64,000 bases of DNA from Clostridium sp. GTDB taxonomy: Bacteria; Bacillota; Clostridia; Clostridiales; Clostridiaceae. This document shows, piece after piece, positions 49,022 through 57,398 of this stretch (the stretch's first letter is position 1; every line of letters begins with the position of its first letter). Under the pieces are notes generated by a model. It saw only the letters and a program-made list of their open reading frames with translations. It was not told the DNA's origin and did not search any database. The stretch lies in assembly GCA_029851835.1 (NCBI GenBank), contig JARKVD010000022.1, forward strand, positions 1 to 64,000, in the 5' to 3' direction. Made by a program: the position numbers and the translations under genes.

Positions 49022-50749
49022 ATGAGGTTAATTTTAAGGTATTTAAAAAATTACAAATTGCTTATTATGATAAATATAATATCAGTTTTCGGATTTGCTC
49101 TTGTTGAATTAGGAATACCAACAATAATGGCGGACATTATAGATAATGGAATTGCTAATGGGGATATAGGGTATGTAAAAAGAATGGGAATGTTTATATT
49201 ATTTATTTCTCTTTTAGGCACAGTTGGAAACATTGTTTTGGCCTATTGTTCAGCAAGAATTTCTAATGGTATGGTAAGAGATATAAGAAATGATATCTTT
49301 AAAAAATCACAAGAATTTTCCCATAGTGAATATGACAAATTTGGAATATCATCTATGATTACGAGAACTACTAATGATGCTTTTCAGTTAATGCAATTCA
49401 CAAACACAATACTAAGAATGGCATTAATAACACCTATCATGTTTTTTTCAAGCTTATTTATGATAGTAAGAACAAATCTTAAATTGTCAACGATATTACT
49501 TGTTACAATACCAATAATTATAATTGGTGTTGTTATTATAGCTAAAACTTCTCACCCAATTTCACAAAATCAACAAAAAAAATTAGACAAGTTAAATCAA
49601 ATATCACGTGAGAATTTAACAGGTATAAGAGTTATTAGAGCTTTTGGAAATGATAATCATGAAAGAGTTAGATTCGCTGAAAATAATGAGGATTATTCTA
49701 AGTTATCCAAGAAATTATTTAAGTTAATGGCAGTAGCATATCCAGCCTTTTTTTACTTATTAAGTATTGCAATAATCATTGTATTTTGGGTTGCAAGCAA
49801 TATGATTAATATTGGGTCTCTTCAGGTGGGACAATTAGTTGCATTTATAGAATATCTATTCCATGCAATGTTTTCTATGATGCTGTTCTCTACAGTATTT
49901 ACAATGTATCCAAGAGCACAAGTTTCAGCAGAGAGAATTGAGGAGTTGTTAAATGAAGAGCCATTAATTCAAAATCCTGAGAATGGAGTGAAGGAAACAG
50001 AAATAAAAGGTGTAGTAGAATTTGAAAATGTAACTTTTACTTATCCGGATGGAGAGGAACCAGTAATAAAGGATGTTTCATTTAAGGCTGTGAAAGGTGA
50101 GACAGTAGCCTTTATTGGAAGTACAGGAAGTGGAAAAAGTACTTTAATTAATTTAATACCAAGATTCTATGATGTAACTGAAGGGGCAGTTAAGGTTGAT
50201 GGAGTAGATGTTAGAGAGTACGACTTAAAGGCTCTTCGTAAGAAGATAGGATTTATACCTCAAAAAGCAAGATTATTTACGGGAAGCATAAAAAGTAATA
50301 TAAAAATGGGTAAGAAAAAAGCAACAATTGAGGAGGTTGAAACTTCATCAAAAATAGCTCAGGCCTACGACTTTATTTCAAAGAAACCAAAGAAATTTGA
50401 TGAGCATATAAGTGAAGGTGGAACTAATGTTTCAGGAGGACAAAAGCAAAGATTATCCATTGCAAGAGCCATAGTAAGACGTCCTGAAATATATATATTT
50501 GATGATAGTTTTTCTGCCTTAGATTTTAAGACGGATGCAGAACTTAGAGCAAGACTAAAGAAAGAAACAAAAAGTTCAGTTGTTTTGGTTGTGGCCCAAA
50601 GAATAGGATCAATAATGGATGCTGATAAGATAATAGTTTTAAATGAAGGGGAAGTTGTTGGAATGGGAACCCATAGAGAACTTCTTAAAAATTGTGAAAT
50701 ATATTATGAAATTGCGGCATCACAACTTTCAAAGGAGGAGCTAGCATAA
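49022..50749 (+). CDS. Heterodimeric ABC exporter, first half (degenerate-site subunit)
   Basis: A 575-residue membrane-ATPase fusion: six helices in the first ~310 residues, then the ATPase. Walker A GSTGSGKST (366-374), signature VSGGQ (470-474), Walker B IYIFDDS with Asp where the catalytic Glu is usually found, and H-loop position Gln (VVAQRIGSI). Loss of Glu and His marks it as the non-catalytic partner of a BmrC/BmrD-like pair. AAGGAG precedes the ATG. It overlaps the next gene by one base (TAATG). Confidence 0.93.
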   Translation: MRLILRYLKNYKLLIMINIISVFGFALVELGIPTIMADIIDNGIANGDIGYVKRMGMFILFISLLGTVGNIVLAYCSARISNGMVRDIRNDIFKKSQEFSHSEYDKFGISSMITRTTNDAFQLMQFTNTILRMALITPIMFFSSLFMIVRTNLKLSTILLVTIPIIIIGVVIIAKTSHPISQNQQKKLDKLNQISRENLTGIRVIRAFGNDNHERVRFAENNEDYSKLSKKLFKLMAVAYPAFFYLLSIAIIIVFWVASNMINIGSLQVGQLVAFIEYLFHAMFSMMLFSTVFTMYPRAQVSAERIEELLNEEPLIQNPENGVKETEIKGVVEFENVTFTYPDGEEPVIKDVSFKAVKGETVAFIGSTGSGKSTLINLIPRFYDVTEGAVKVDGVDVREYDLKALRKKIGFIPQKARLFTGSIKSNIKMGKKKATIEEVETSSKIAQAYDFISKKPKKFDEHISEGGTNVSGGQKQRLSIARAIVRRPEIYIFDDSFSALDFKTDAELRARLKKETKSSVVLVVAQRIGSIMDADKIIVLNEGEVVGMGTHRELLKNCEIYYEIAASQLSKEELA

Positions 50750-52524
50750 TGAAGAATATAAAAGATACTATAAGAAAGATTTCTCCTTTTATAAGACCAT
50801 ATAAAAGTTATTTTATAATTGCAATTGTATTAATAGTGTTAGCTACCGTTGGAAATGCATTAGCACCTTTTGTTGAGGGATTAATTATAACTCAGCTTAC
50901 AAATGACTCTTTTGATTTAATAAAAGGCATAGCTGGTGCATCAGTTAATTTTGAATATGTTATTAAAGTGCTTATACTTCTAGGGATAGTTTACACTGTA
51001 AATGCAGGGGCAACTTATGGAGCATCTTATCTACTAACTAATGGAATACAAAATGCTATAAGAGATTTAAGAGATGCAGTTCAAGATAAGGTTAGAAGAC
51101 TTCCAGTTAGTTATTTTGACGGAAATAGTTATGGAGATGTCTTAAGTCGTATAACTAATGATATAGATACTATTTCAAATGCATTTCAGCAGAGCTTTAG
51201 CCAGGTTATTATTGCAATTTTATCTATAAGCTTTGCAATAATAATGATGTTTACAATCAATGTGAAAATGGCATTAATAGCTATTTTAATCATTCCAGGC
51301 AGTTTATTAGTTTCAAAGATTATAGTTAATAAATCTCAAGGGTTATTTGAGGCTCAACAAAATGCGTTAGGAAAGCTTAACGGTGCAGTACAGGAAATGT
51401 ATACCGGGTTTAATGAAATTAAGCTTTACGGAAAGCAGGAAGATTCCATAAAAGACTTTAAGAGGATTAATGAAGAGTTGTGTTATAACGGTTTTAAAGC
51501 TCAATTCATTTCAGGTACCATGTCTCCATTAATTTCACTTTTAAGTTATTTAGGAATTGCTGTAATAGGAGTTGTTGGTGGTATAAACGCCATTGCAGGA
51601 AAAATTACTGTGGGTAATCTTCAAGCATTTATTCGTTATATATGGCAGATTAACCAACCACTTTCACAGGTAACTCAATTATCTTCTGCAATACAATCTG
51701 CTTTTGCCGCTGTAGAGCGTGTGTTTGAATTCCTTGAAGAAGAGGAAGAAATTAAGGATAAGGAGCCTTCTGTTAAACTTGAAAATCCGAAAGGAAATGT
51801 TACCTTTGAACATGTTAAATTTGGATATAGCAAGGATAAACCTTTAATAAAAGATTTAAATGCAGAAATAAAGAGTGGGCAAATGGTTGCTATTGTTGGA
51901 CCAACGGGAGCAGGAAAAACAACCTTAATAAACCTGCTTATGAGATTCTATGAAATACAAGGTGGAGCTATTAAAATAGATGGTGTTGATACAAGGGATA
52001 TGAAAAGAGAAGATTTACGTTCTATGTTTGGAATGGTGCTTCAAGATACATGGCTTTTTAATGGAACTATATACGAAAATATTGAATATGGACGTTTTGG
52101 TGCATCAAAAGAAGAAATTATTGAGGCAGCTAAAATAGCTAATGTACATCACTTTATTAAAACTCTTCCAGATGGATATAATATGTTTCTTAATGAAGAG
52201 GCATCCAATATATCTCAAGGTGAAAAACAGCTTTTAACTATAGCAAGAGCAATAATTTCGAATCCTTCTATTTTAATTCTTGATGAAGCTACAAGTTCAG
52301 TAGATACAAGATTAGAGCTTATGCTTCAGAAGGCTATGCAGAACATTATGAAAGGTAGAACTAGCTTTGTTATTGCTCATAGACTTTCAACAATTAAAAG
52401 TGCTGATTTAATTTTAGTTGTTAATAATGGAAGCATAATAGAGCAAGGAAACCATGAAGAGTTAATGGCTCAAGGTGGATTCTACGAAAAATTATATAAT
52501 AGTCAGTTTGCAGAGCAAGCTTAA
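50749..52524 (+). CDS. Heterodimeric ABC exporter, second half (catalytic subunit)
   Basis: A 591-residue membrane-ATPase fusion with Walker A GPTGAGKTT (384-392), signature ISQGEKQLL, Walker B ILILDEATSSVD with the catalytic Glu, and H loop IAHRLSTI. The complete ATP site here complements the degenerate one in the preceding gene. Such pairs export drugs or lipophilic compounds. It is translationally coupled to the first half and regulated by the divergent MerR protein. Confidence 0.93.
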   Translation: MKNIKDTIRKISPFIRPYKSYFIIAIVLIVLATVGNALAPFVEGLIITQLTNDSFDLIKGIAGASVNFEYVIKVLILLGIVYTVNAGATYGASYLLTNGIQNAIRDLRDAVQDKVRRLPVSYFDGNSYGDVLSRITNDIDTISNAFQQSFSQVIIAILSISFAIIMMFTINVKMALIAILIIPGSLLVSKIIVNKSQGLFEAQQNALGKLNGAVQEMYTGFNEIKLYGKQEDSIKDFKRINEELCYNGFKAQFISGTMSPLISLLSYLGIAVIGVVGGINAIAGKITVGNLQAFIRYIWQINQPLSQVTQLSSAIQSAFAAVERVFEFLEEEEEIKDKEPSVKLENPKGNVTFEHVKFGYSKDKPLIKDLNAEIKSGQMVAIVGPTGAGKTTLINLLMRFYEIQGGAIKIDGVDTRDMKREDLRSMFGMVLQDTWLFNGTIYENIEYGRFGASKEEIIEAAKIANVHHFIKTLPDGYNMFLNEEASNISQGEKQLLTIARAIISNPSILILDEATSSVDTRLELMLQKAMQNIMKGRTSFVIAHRLSTIKSADLILVVNNGSIIEQGNHEELMAQGGFYEKLYNSQFAEQA

Positions 52525-52604
52525 ATGCAAGAAGAAGGTTTCTTCTAAATTCTACATTAATTCAGATTGTTAAAGTTTACATTAAAAAGAAATTATATTA
52601 ATTG

Positions 52605-52633
52605 TTGACAAATAACGAAGAGTGTAATATCAT
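52605..52633 (+). promoter_or_regulatory. Sigma-A promoter of the T-box/brnQ transcript
   Basis: TTGACA at 52605-52610 and TATCAT at 52628-52633 with a 17-bp spacer, just upstream of the T-box leader. Confidence 0.65.
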
Positions 52634-52659
52634 GAATAATATAAAAATTGAAATAAATT

Positions 52660-53002
52660 CTATGACGAGAAAGAGTAAGTTTTATTTTTGTTCCACAGAG
52701 AGTTGGTATTAAGCTGAAAGCCAATGTTCAATGTAATTCTGAAAATCATCTCTGAGAAGCAACCCGAATTCAAGTAGGCGTTGACGGAGTTTTTCACCGT
52801 TAAAAGAAAGGCATATTGATAGATATGTAATAGAGCGCTATGAAAGCTTATTTAAGAAACTTATTTTCTTTTTATACTAAGAAATAAGTTGTGTTAGACA
52901 AGTCAAAGATTTGGATATTCACTTATAGGAATTTTCATAGAACTAGGGTGGTAACGCGGATTGGTCCGTCCCTTGTATTTTTACAAGGGGCGGTTTTTTT
53001 AT
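52660..53002 (+). ncRNA. T-box leader, isoleucine type
   Basis: Stem I start GACGAGAAAGAGTAAG, AGAGAG/GTTGGT and GCTGAAAGCCA follow the T-box pattern. The specifier loop TGAAAATCATCTCTGAG reads ATC (Ile) at 52745-52747. The T-box sequence AGGGTGGTAACGCGG is at 52945-52959, and the terminator CCGTCCCTTGTA with TACAAGGGGCGG plus T run at 52966-53000. Uncharged tRNA-Ile should pair and permit readthrough into brnQ. The region 52900-52940 resembles the dispersed repeat. Confidence 0.92.
52900..52940 (-). repeat. Repeat-like segment inside the T-box leader (reverse)
   Basis: AGATTTGGATATTCACTTA matches the reverse complement of the tandem repeat copy 2 at 18 of 19 positions and continues with an AGGAA block. 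It lies between the stem III hairpin and the antiterminator region. Confidence 0.55.
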
Positions 53003-53022
53003 TGTTCAAAGGGGGAATTAAT

Positions 53023-53136
53023 ATGGACATTGAGAGCGACATTATTATTCAGAAATTAAGATCAAAATTAAAAGCAATGTTAAAGGGGACGAATTATTAT
53101 GAAGGAATTATCAAAAAAAGATTTATTATTAGTTAG
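53023..53136 (+). CDS. Possible 37-residue leader ORF overlapping brnQ
   Basis: ATG 53023 has AAAGGGGG eight bases upstream. It reads MDIESDIIIQKLRSKLKAML and on to IIKKRFIIS, with eight Ile in 37 residues. It lies after the T-box terminator and runs 38 bases past the brnQ start in another frame. It may be a leader peptide that couples or limits brnQ translation. No homologue is recognised, and chance is possible. Confidence 0.4.
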   Translation: MDIESDIIIQKLRSKLKAMLKGTNYYEGIIKKRFIIS

Positions 53137-54448
53137 TTTAATGCTATTTTCATTATTTTTTGGAGCAGGAAATTTAATATTTCCACCATTTTTAGGTCAA
53201 ACGGCAGGTACGGCAACATGGGTAGCTATGGCAGGTTTTTTTATTACTGCAGTAGGATTTCCAGTGCTTGGGGTAATTGTTGTTGCTAAATCAGGGGGAT
53301 TAAACTTATTAGCTGATAGAGTAAACCCTGCTTTCTCATCAGTATTTACAGTTCTTATATATTTATCAATAGGACCATGTCTTGGTATTCCAAGAGCAGG
53401 AAGTCTGCCTTTTGAAATGGCAGTAGCACCGTACTTACCAAAAGGTGTATCAGTTACATTTGCTATGTTTTTATTTACTTTAATATTTTTCTCAGTAGCA
53501 TATTGGCTATCACTTTCACCAACTAAGCTTGTAGATAGAATGGGAAAAGTTTTAACTCCAGTACTTTTAGCTCTTATAGCGATTATATTTATTTCAGCTT
53601 TGGTGAAACCATTAGGGGGTTATGGTGATCCAACAGGACCTTATGTCAATTCAGCTTTTGTTACTGGGTTCTTAGAAGGTTATCTTACAATGGATACAAT
53701 AGCTGCATTAAACTTTGGAATTGTAATAGCAATGGCAATAAAAACTAAAGGTATTGATGATGAAAAAGTAGTAGTTTCAACTTCAATAAAAGCAGGAATG
53801 ATAGCAGGTGGATTATTAATAGTTATATATTCTGTTCTTGGGCACTTAGGTGCAACTAGTGGTGGTAGATTCGGAGCAACTGAAAATGGGGCTCAAACAT
53901 TAACAAACGTTATGAATTATATATTTGGAAAGCCTGGAGCAGTACTTTTAGCAGTAGTATTTACTTTAGCATGTTTAACAACATGTGTTGGTTTAATAAC
54001 TTCATGTAGTCAGTACTTTGCAACACTTACTAAAAAGGTTACATATAAAAATTGGGTAGCGGTACTAGCACTATTTAGCATGACAGTTGCAAACTTAGGG
54101 TTAACAAAGATATTATCAATATCAGTACCAGTGCTAAATGCAATATACCCTATAGCTATAATGCTTATAGTTTTAGGTTGCTTAGATAAATTCTTTAAAG
54201 GAAGTTCAGTCGTATACAGCTTAACAATATTATTTACTGGTGTAGTGAGTATAGTTGATGCATTAGGACAAGCGGGAATAAACTTAGGAAGTATGGTAAG
54301 CGTTTTTGAGAAGTTACCTCTATATAGTGATGGATTAGGTTGGGTAGTGCCAGCATTGGCTGGAATGGCTATAGGAGTTGTTGTAATGATGTTTAAGGAA
54401 AAGAGCATTGGTGAACAGATGATAAAAGGACAAGAAATAATAGATTAA
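53099..54448 (+). CDS. brnQ: Branched-chain amino acid:cation symporter BrnQ
   Basis: A 449-residue membrane protein of the LIVCS family with about 12 helices. The N-terminal signature LFSLFFGAGNLIFPPFLGQTA is diagnostic, as is GPCLGIPRAGSLPFEM. It imports Ile, Leu and Val with Na+ or H+. AAAGGGG precedes the ATG. An Ile-specific T-box leader upstream agrees with the function and links uptake to tRNA-Ile charging. Confidence 0.95.
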   Translation: MKELSKKDLLLVSLMLFSLFFGAGNLIFPPFLGQTAGTATWVAMAGFFITAVGFPVLGVIVVAKSGGLNLLADRVNPAFSSVFTVLIYLSIGPCLGIPRAGSLPFEMAVAPYLPKGVSVTFAMFLFTLIFFSVAYWLSLSPTKLVDRMGKVLTPVLLALIAIIFISALVKPLGGYGDPTGPYVNSAFVTGFLEGYLTMDTIAALNFGIVIAMAIKTKGIDDEKVVVSTSIKAGMIAGGLLIVIYSVLGHLGATSGGRFGATENGAQTLTNVMNYIFGKPGAVLLAVVFTLACLTTCVGLITSCSQYFATLTKKVTYKNWVAVLALFSMTVANLGLTKILSISVPVLNAIYPIAIMLIVLGCLDKFFKGSSVVYSLTILFTGVVSIVDALGQAGINLGSMVSVFEKLPLYSDGLGWVVPALAGMAIGVVVMMFKEKSIGEQMIKGQEIID

Positions 54449-54476
54449 TAAGTTTAAAGTATTTTAATATTAGAAA

Positions 54477-54517
54477 GTCAGGAGTAATTCAAATAAGGAT
54501 TATTTCTGGCTTTTATT
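54477..54517 (+). terminator. Terminator after brnQ
   Basis: AGTCAGGAGTAAT pairs with ATTATTTCTGGCT (with G-T pairs), followed by a T-rich stretch. Confidence 0.65.
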
Positions 54518-54580
54518 TTACCATTGGTAGCTATGTATCTAAGAGAAGAAAGAAGAATGCATAATATAATGAAGAATTAA

Positions 54581-54612
54581 GAATACCCCTGGATTATTCT
54601 CCAGGGGTATTC
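54581..54612 (-). terminator. Terminator of the small minus-strand gene
   Basis: A perfect 12-bp stem (GAATACCCCTGG with CCAGGGGTATTC) lies six bases beyond the stop of the 49-residue gene. Confidence 0.7.
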
Positions 54613-54617
54613 TATTT

Positions 54618-54767
54618 TTAAAAGTGTGAGCTTACTTCTTCACGTTCAATTCTTTTTATATCTTTTAATCTAAGGTGAGTTTCTGCTCTTATTTCATCAT
54701 AGGATTGACCATCAATCAACATTTGTTTAGCTTTTTCACGTAAATTTTTATCGTCTTCTAGATTCAT
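54618..54767 (-). CDS. Small 49-residue hypothetical protein
   Basis: Reads MNLEDDKNLREKAKQMLIDG and on to VSSHF. GGAGG lies eight bases before the ATG and a perfect hairpin follows the stop, so this is a genuine gene rather than a random frame. The QSYDEIRAETHLRLKDIKRIERE segment resembles a short helix-turn-helix, as in small homeodomain-like or transposase-type HTH pieces. No family can be named with confidence. It is an isolated gene, opposite in direction to brnQ and the PHP gene. Confidence 0.75.
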   Translation of the reverse strand: MNLEDDKNLREKAKQMLIDGQSYDEIRAETHLRLKDIKRIEREEVSSHF

Positions 54768-54977
54768 TAGTAAAGCCTCCTTATTTTATATCAATAATAT
54801 TTTGTGATTATAAAAGGATTATATTCATTAAGTAAAAATCTAAATTAAGAAAATATTATAAAAATTGTTTTGTGATTCTTATTGGAATGAGTATTGAAGA
54901 AGTATATAATAAAATTAAGCCTATGCGTAATAATAAGATTAACAGAAGTTAAAGAGTTAAGGGAACGGAGTGATAAA

Positions 54978-55685
54978 ATGAAAGCAATAATAGATTTGCA
55001 TACACATACTATTTCAAGTGGACATGCATTTAGTACATTGAAAGAAAATGTTGAAGGTGCAAAGGCAAATGGATTAAAAATAATGGGGTTATCTGACCAC
55101 GCTGTAACAATGCCGGGAACAGCACATCCATTCTATTTCCATAACATGAGAGTTATAAGAGAGGAAATAGATGGTATTAGAATTTTAAAGGGAATTGAAG
55201 CCAATATAATTGATTATGATGGAAAGTTAGATGTAGAGGATGAAATCATAGAGATTTTAGATTATATGATAGCTAGTGTTCATGGTCCATGTATTAAATC
55301 TGGAACTATAGAAGAAAACACTAGAGCAATGATTAAGGCAATGGATAATCCAAAGGTAAAGGTAATTGGACATCCAGACGACAGTAGATTTCCAATAGAT
55401 TATGAAAAATTAGTTTTGGCTGCAAAGGAAAAAAATGTTGCATTAGAGATGAATAATAGCTCACTGTCACCTAAAAGCTTTAGAATGAATGGATTAGAGA
55501 ACTATAAAATAATTTTAAAGCTATGCAAGGAGCATGAAGTAAAAATTATGTTAGGAAGTGATGCACACATATATTATGATGTAGGTAGATTTGATAATTG
55601 TTATAAGCTGCTAAATGAAATGGACTTCCCAGAGGAACTTGTATGGAATTTTAGAGAAGATGTTCTAGACTATTTATTAGATTAG
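54978..55685 (+). CDS. PHP-domain phosphoesterase (YcdX-like)
   Basis: A 235-residue metal-dependent phosphatase of the PHP family. Metal ligands: DLHTHT (His8, His10), GLSDHAVTMPG, GIEANI, VHGP, GHPDDSRFP and LGSDAHIYYDVG. The YcdX-type subgroup acts on small phosphate esters; the substrate here is unknown. ATG 54978 (MKAIIDLHTHT) is preferred because family members start here. The GGAG site lies upstream and an earlier start at 54894 lacks support. Confidence 0.88.
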   Translation: MKAIIDLHTHTISSGHAFSTLKENVEGAKANGLKIMGLSDHAVTMPGTAHPFYFHNMRVIREEIDGIRILKGIEANIIDYDGKLDVEDEIIEILDYMIASVHGPCIKSGTIEENTRAMIKAMDNPKVKVIGHPDDSRFPIDYEKLVLAAKEKNVALEMNNSSLSPKSFRMNGLENYKIILKLCKEHEVKIMLGSDAHIYYDVGRFDNCYKLLNEMDFPEELVWNFREDVLDYLLD

Positions 55686-55758
55686 TGTAAATAAGTTAAT
55701 AGCTAGATTAGCAGTAAAGATTCTTCTATTAAAGTTAAATGAGTGAGATAGAAATGGG

Positions 55759-55780
55759 AAATCAAAGATTTGGATTCTCA
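55759..55780 (-). repeat. Short degenerate repeat copy (reverse)
   Basis: AAATCAAAGATTTGGATTCT and CA resemble the reverse complement of the central stem of the dispersed repeat. It lies just before a terminator hairpin. Confidence 0.4.
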
Positions 55781-55783
55781 TTA

Positions 55784-55829
55784 AAAAAGGTATATGAATA
55801 AGGTACACCCTTATTCATATACCTTTTTA
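55784..55829 (+). terminator. Intrinsic terminator after the PHP gene
   Basis: A 20-bp stem (AAAAAGGTATATGAATAAGG and its complement) ending in five T. Confidence 0.85.
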
Positions 55830-55856
55830 AGTTAATTTTTAAATTTCAATTTAGTT

Positions 55857-55911
55857 TGAGTGAACTTAATATTTGAGTACTACTTTGAGTGAAAGAAGAT
55901 TTCCTTATTAG
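55857..55911 (+). repeat. Degenerate repeat copy (forward)
   Basis: GAGTGAACTTAATATTTGAG, TACTACTTTGAGTGAAAGAAG and ATTTCCTTATTA align with the ACTTACTC, TTTGAGCACTC and AGGAGTTTCCTTAA blocks of other copies. It ends about 45 bases before the Rieske gene. Confidence 0.45.
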
Positions 55912-55958
55912 TGGTGTATAAAATCACTAAAATGGAATACTAAACAGGAGGTGATTTT

Positions 55959-57398
55959 ATGAAGTCAGTATGGCAAGATGAATGCAATTTAAGCAAGGGG
56001 ATTAGTTTAGATAAAAATTTAGATACAGATGTATTAATAATAGGAGCTGGTATAGCAGGTATATTAACTGGATATATGCTTAAGGAGGAAGGGATTAATT
56101 GCACTATTATTGATTCAGGGAAAATTTGTAGCGGAAATACAGGTAGAACCACTGCAAAAATTACTCTTCAACATGAGCTTATATACAACAAACTTATTAA
56201 AGAATATGGAGAGGATAAAGCAAGGCAATATGCTGAGGCTAATAAAAAGGCTATAGATAAATATAGAGAGATAGTTAAAGAAAAAAATATACAATGTGAA
56301 TTTGAAGAAATGCCCAATTATCTTTATACAGTAGATAATGTTGAGTCTTTAGAACTAGAGTATGAGGCTGAATTAAGGCTTGGAATTGAAGCAGAACTTT
56401 TAGATAATATTGAGTTGCCAGTAAGTGTTAAAAAGGCCTTAAGAGTTAATAACCAGGCTCAATTTAATCCTCTAATGTTCTTGAAGGAAATAGCAAAGGA
56501 ATTAACTATATACGAAAATACAAGGGCACTTGAAATAAAAGATAATATTGTTACAACTGATAAGTATGTTATTTCTGCAAAAGCTATAGTGGTAGCTACA
56601 CATTATCCAATCATGAATTTTCCAGGATATTACTTTATGAGAATGCATCAAGAGCGTTCCTATGTAATAGCTTTAGAAAATGCACAGCAGCTGAATGGCA
56701 TGTATATTGGGATCGATGAACAAGGATATTCTTTTAGAAGTTATAAAAATCTGTTACTTTTAGGAGGGGGTTCTCATCGCTGTGGAGATAATGAAGTTGG
56801 AGGAAGATATGATGAACTACGTAGTGTAGCACAAAGGCTTTATCCTGATGCTAAAGAGATATACCACTGGTCAGCGCAGGACTGTATGTCATCAGATGAT
56901 ATTCCATTCATTGGACAGTATTCAAGAGAAACTCCAAATCTTTATGTAGCTACAGGATTTAAAAAGTGGGGAATGACCACAGCTATGGTTTCGGCAATGA
57001 TAATTACAGATATGATTAAAGGAAGAAAGAATGAATATGCAGATATTTTCTCACCAAGACGATTCGATATTTCTGATTCAATGGAAAATATAGTAAAAGA
57101 TGGAGTAGAGTCTGTTAAGGGATTAACTGCGGAATTATTCCATATACCAGATGCTGAATTTAAGGATATCAAGAATGGCCATGGGGGTATCATTGAATAT
57201 AAAGGAGAAAAGGTAGGAGTATATAAAGATATAGAAGGAAAGAGCTATATAGTTTCAACTAAATGTCCACATTTAGGATGTGAAGTAAAATGGAATCCAG
57301 ACGAATTATCATGGGATTGTCCATGTCATGGTTCAAGATTTGACTACAAAGGAAATTGGATAGAGAGTCCAGCACAAAGGGGTCTTAAGGATGAATGA
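55959..57398 (+). CDS. FAD-dependent oxidoreductase with C-terminal Rieske [2Fe-2S] domain
   Basis: A 479-residue fusion. The N-terminal FAD fold DVLIIGAGIAGILTGYM has GAGIAG at 29-34, followed by a DAO-type body (SGNTGRTTAKIT, YVATGFKKWGMT). The last ~75 residues form a Rieske domain with ligands Cys436, His438, Cys454 and His457 (CPHLGC and CPCHG). It resembles glycine-oxidase-like Rieske oxidoreductases; the substrate is unknown. AGGAGG precedes the ATG. It overlaps the next gene by eight bases, so the two are probably co-translated and act in one pathway. Confidence 0.9.
   Translation: MKSVWQDECNLSKGISLDKNLDTDVLIIGAGIAGILTGYMLKEEGINCTIIDSGKICSGNTGRTTAKITLQHELIYNKLIKEYGEDKARQYAEANKKAIDKYREIVKEKNIQCEFEEMPNYLYTVDNVESLELEYEAELRLGIEAELLDNIELPVSVKKALRVNNQAQFNPLMFLKEIAKELTIYENTRALEIKDNIVTTDKYVISAKAIVVATHYPIMNFPGYYFMRMHQERSYVIALENAQQLNGMYIGIDEQGYSFRSYKNLLLLGGGSHRCGDNEVGGRYDELRSVAQRLYPDAKEIYHWSAQDCMSSDDIPFIGQYSRETPNLYVATGFKKWGMTTAMVSAMIITDMIKGRKNEYADIFSPRRFDISDSMENIVKDGVESVKGLTAELFHIPDAEFKDIKNGHGGIIEYKGEKVGVYKDIEGKSYIVSTKCPHLGCEVKWNPDELSWDCPCHGSRFDYKGNWIESPAQRGLKDE

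Noticed and set aside
52891-53136. 81-codon frame running from the T-box leader into brnQ
   Set aside because: The upstream part is the T-box and terminator RNA; only the last 37 codons have a start site.
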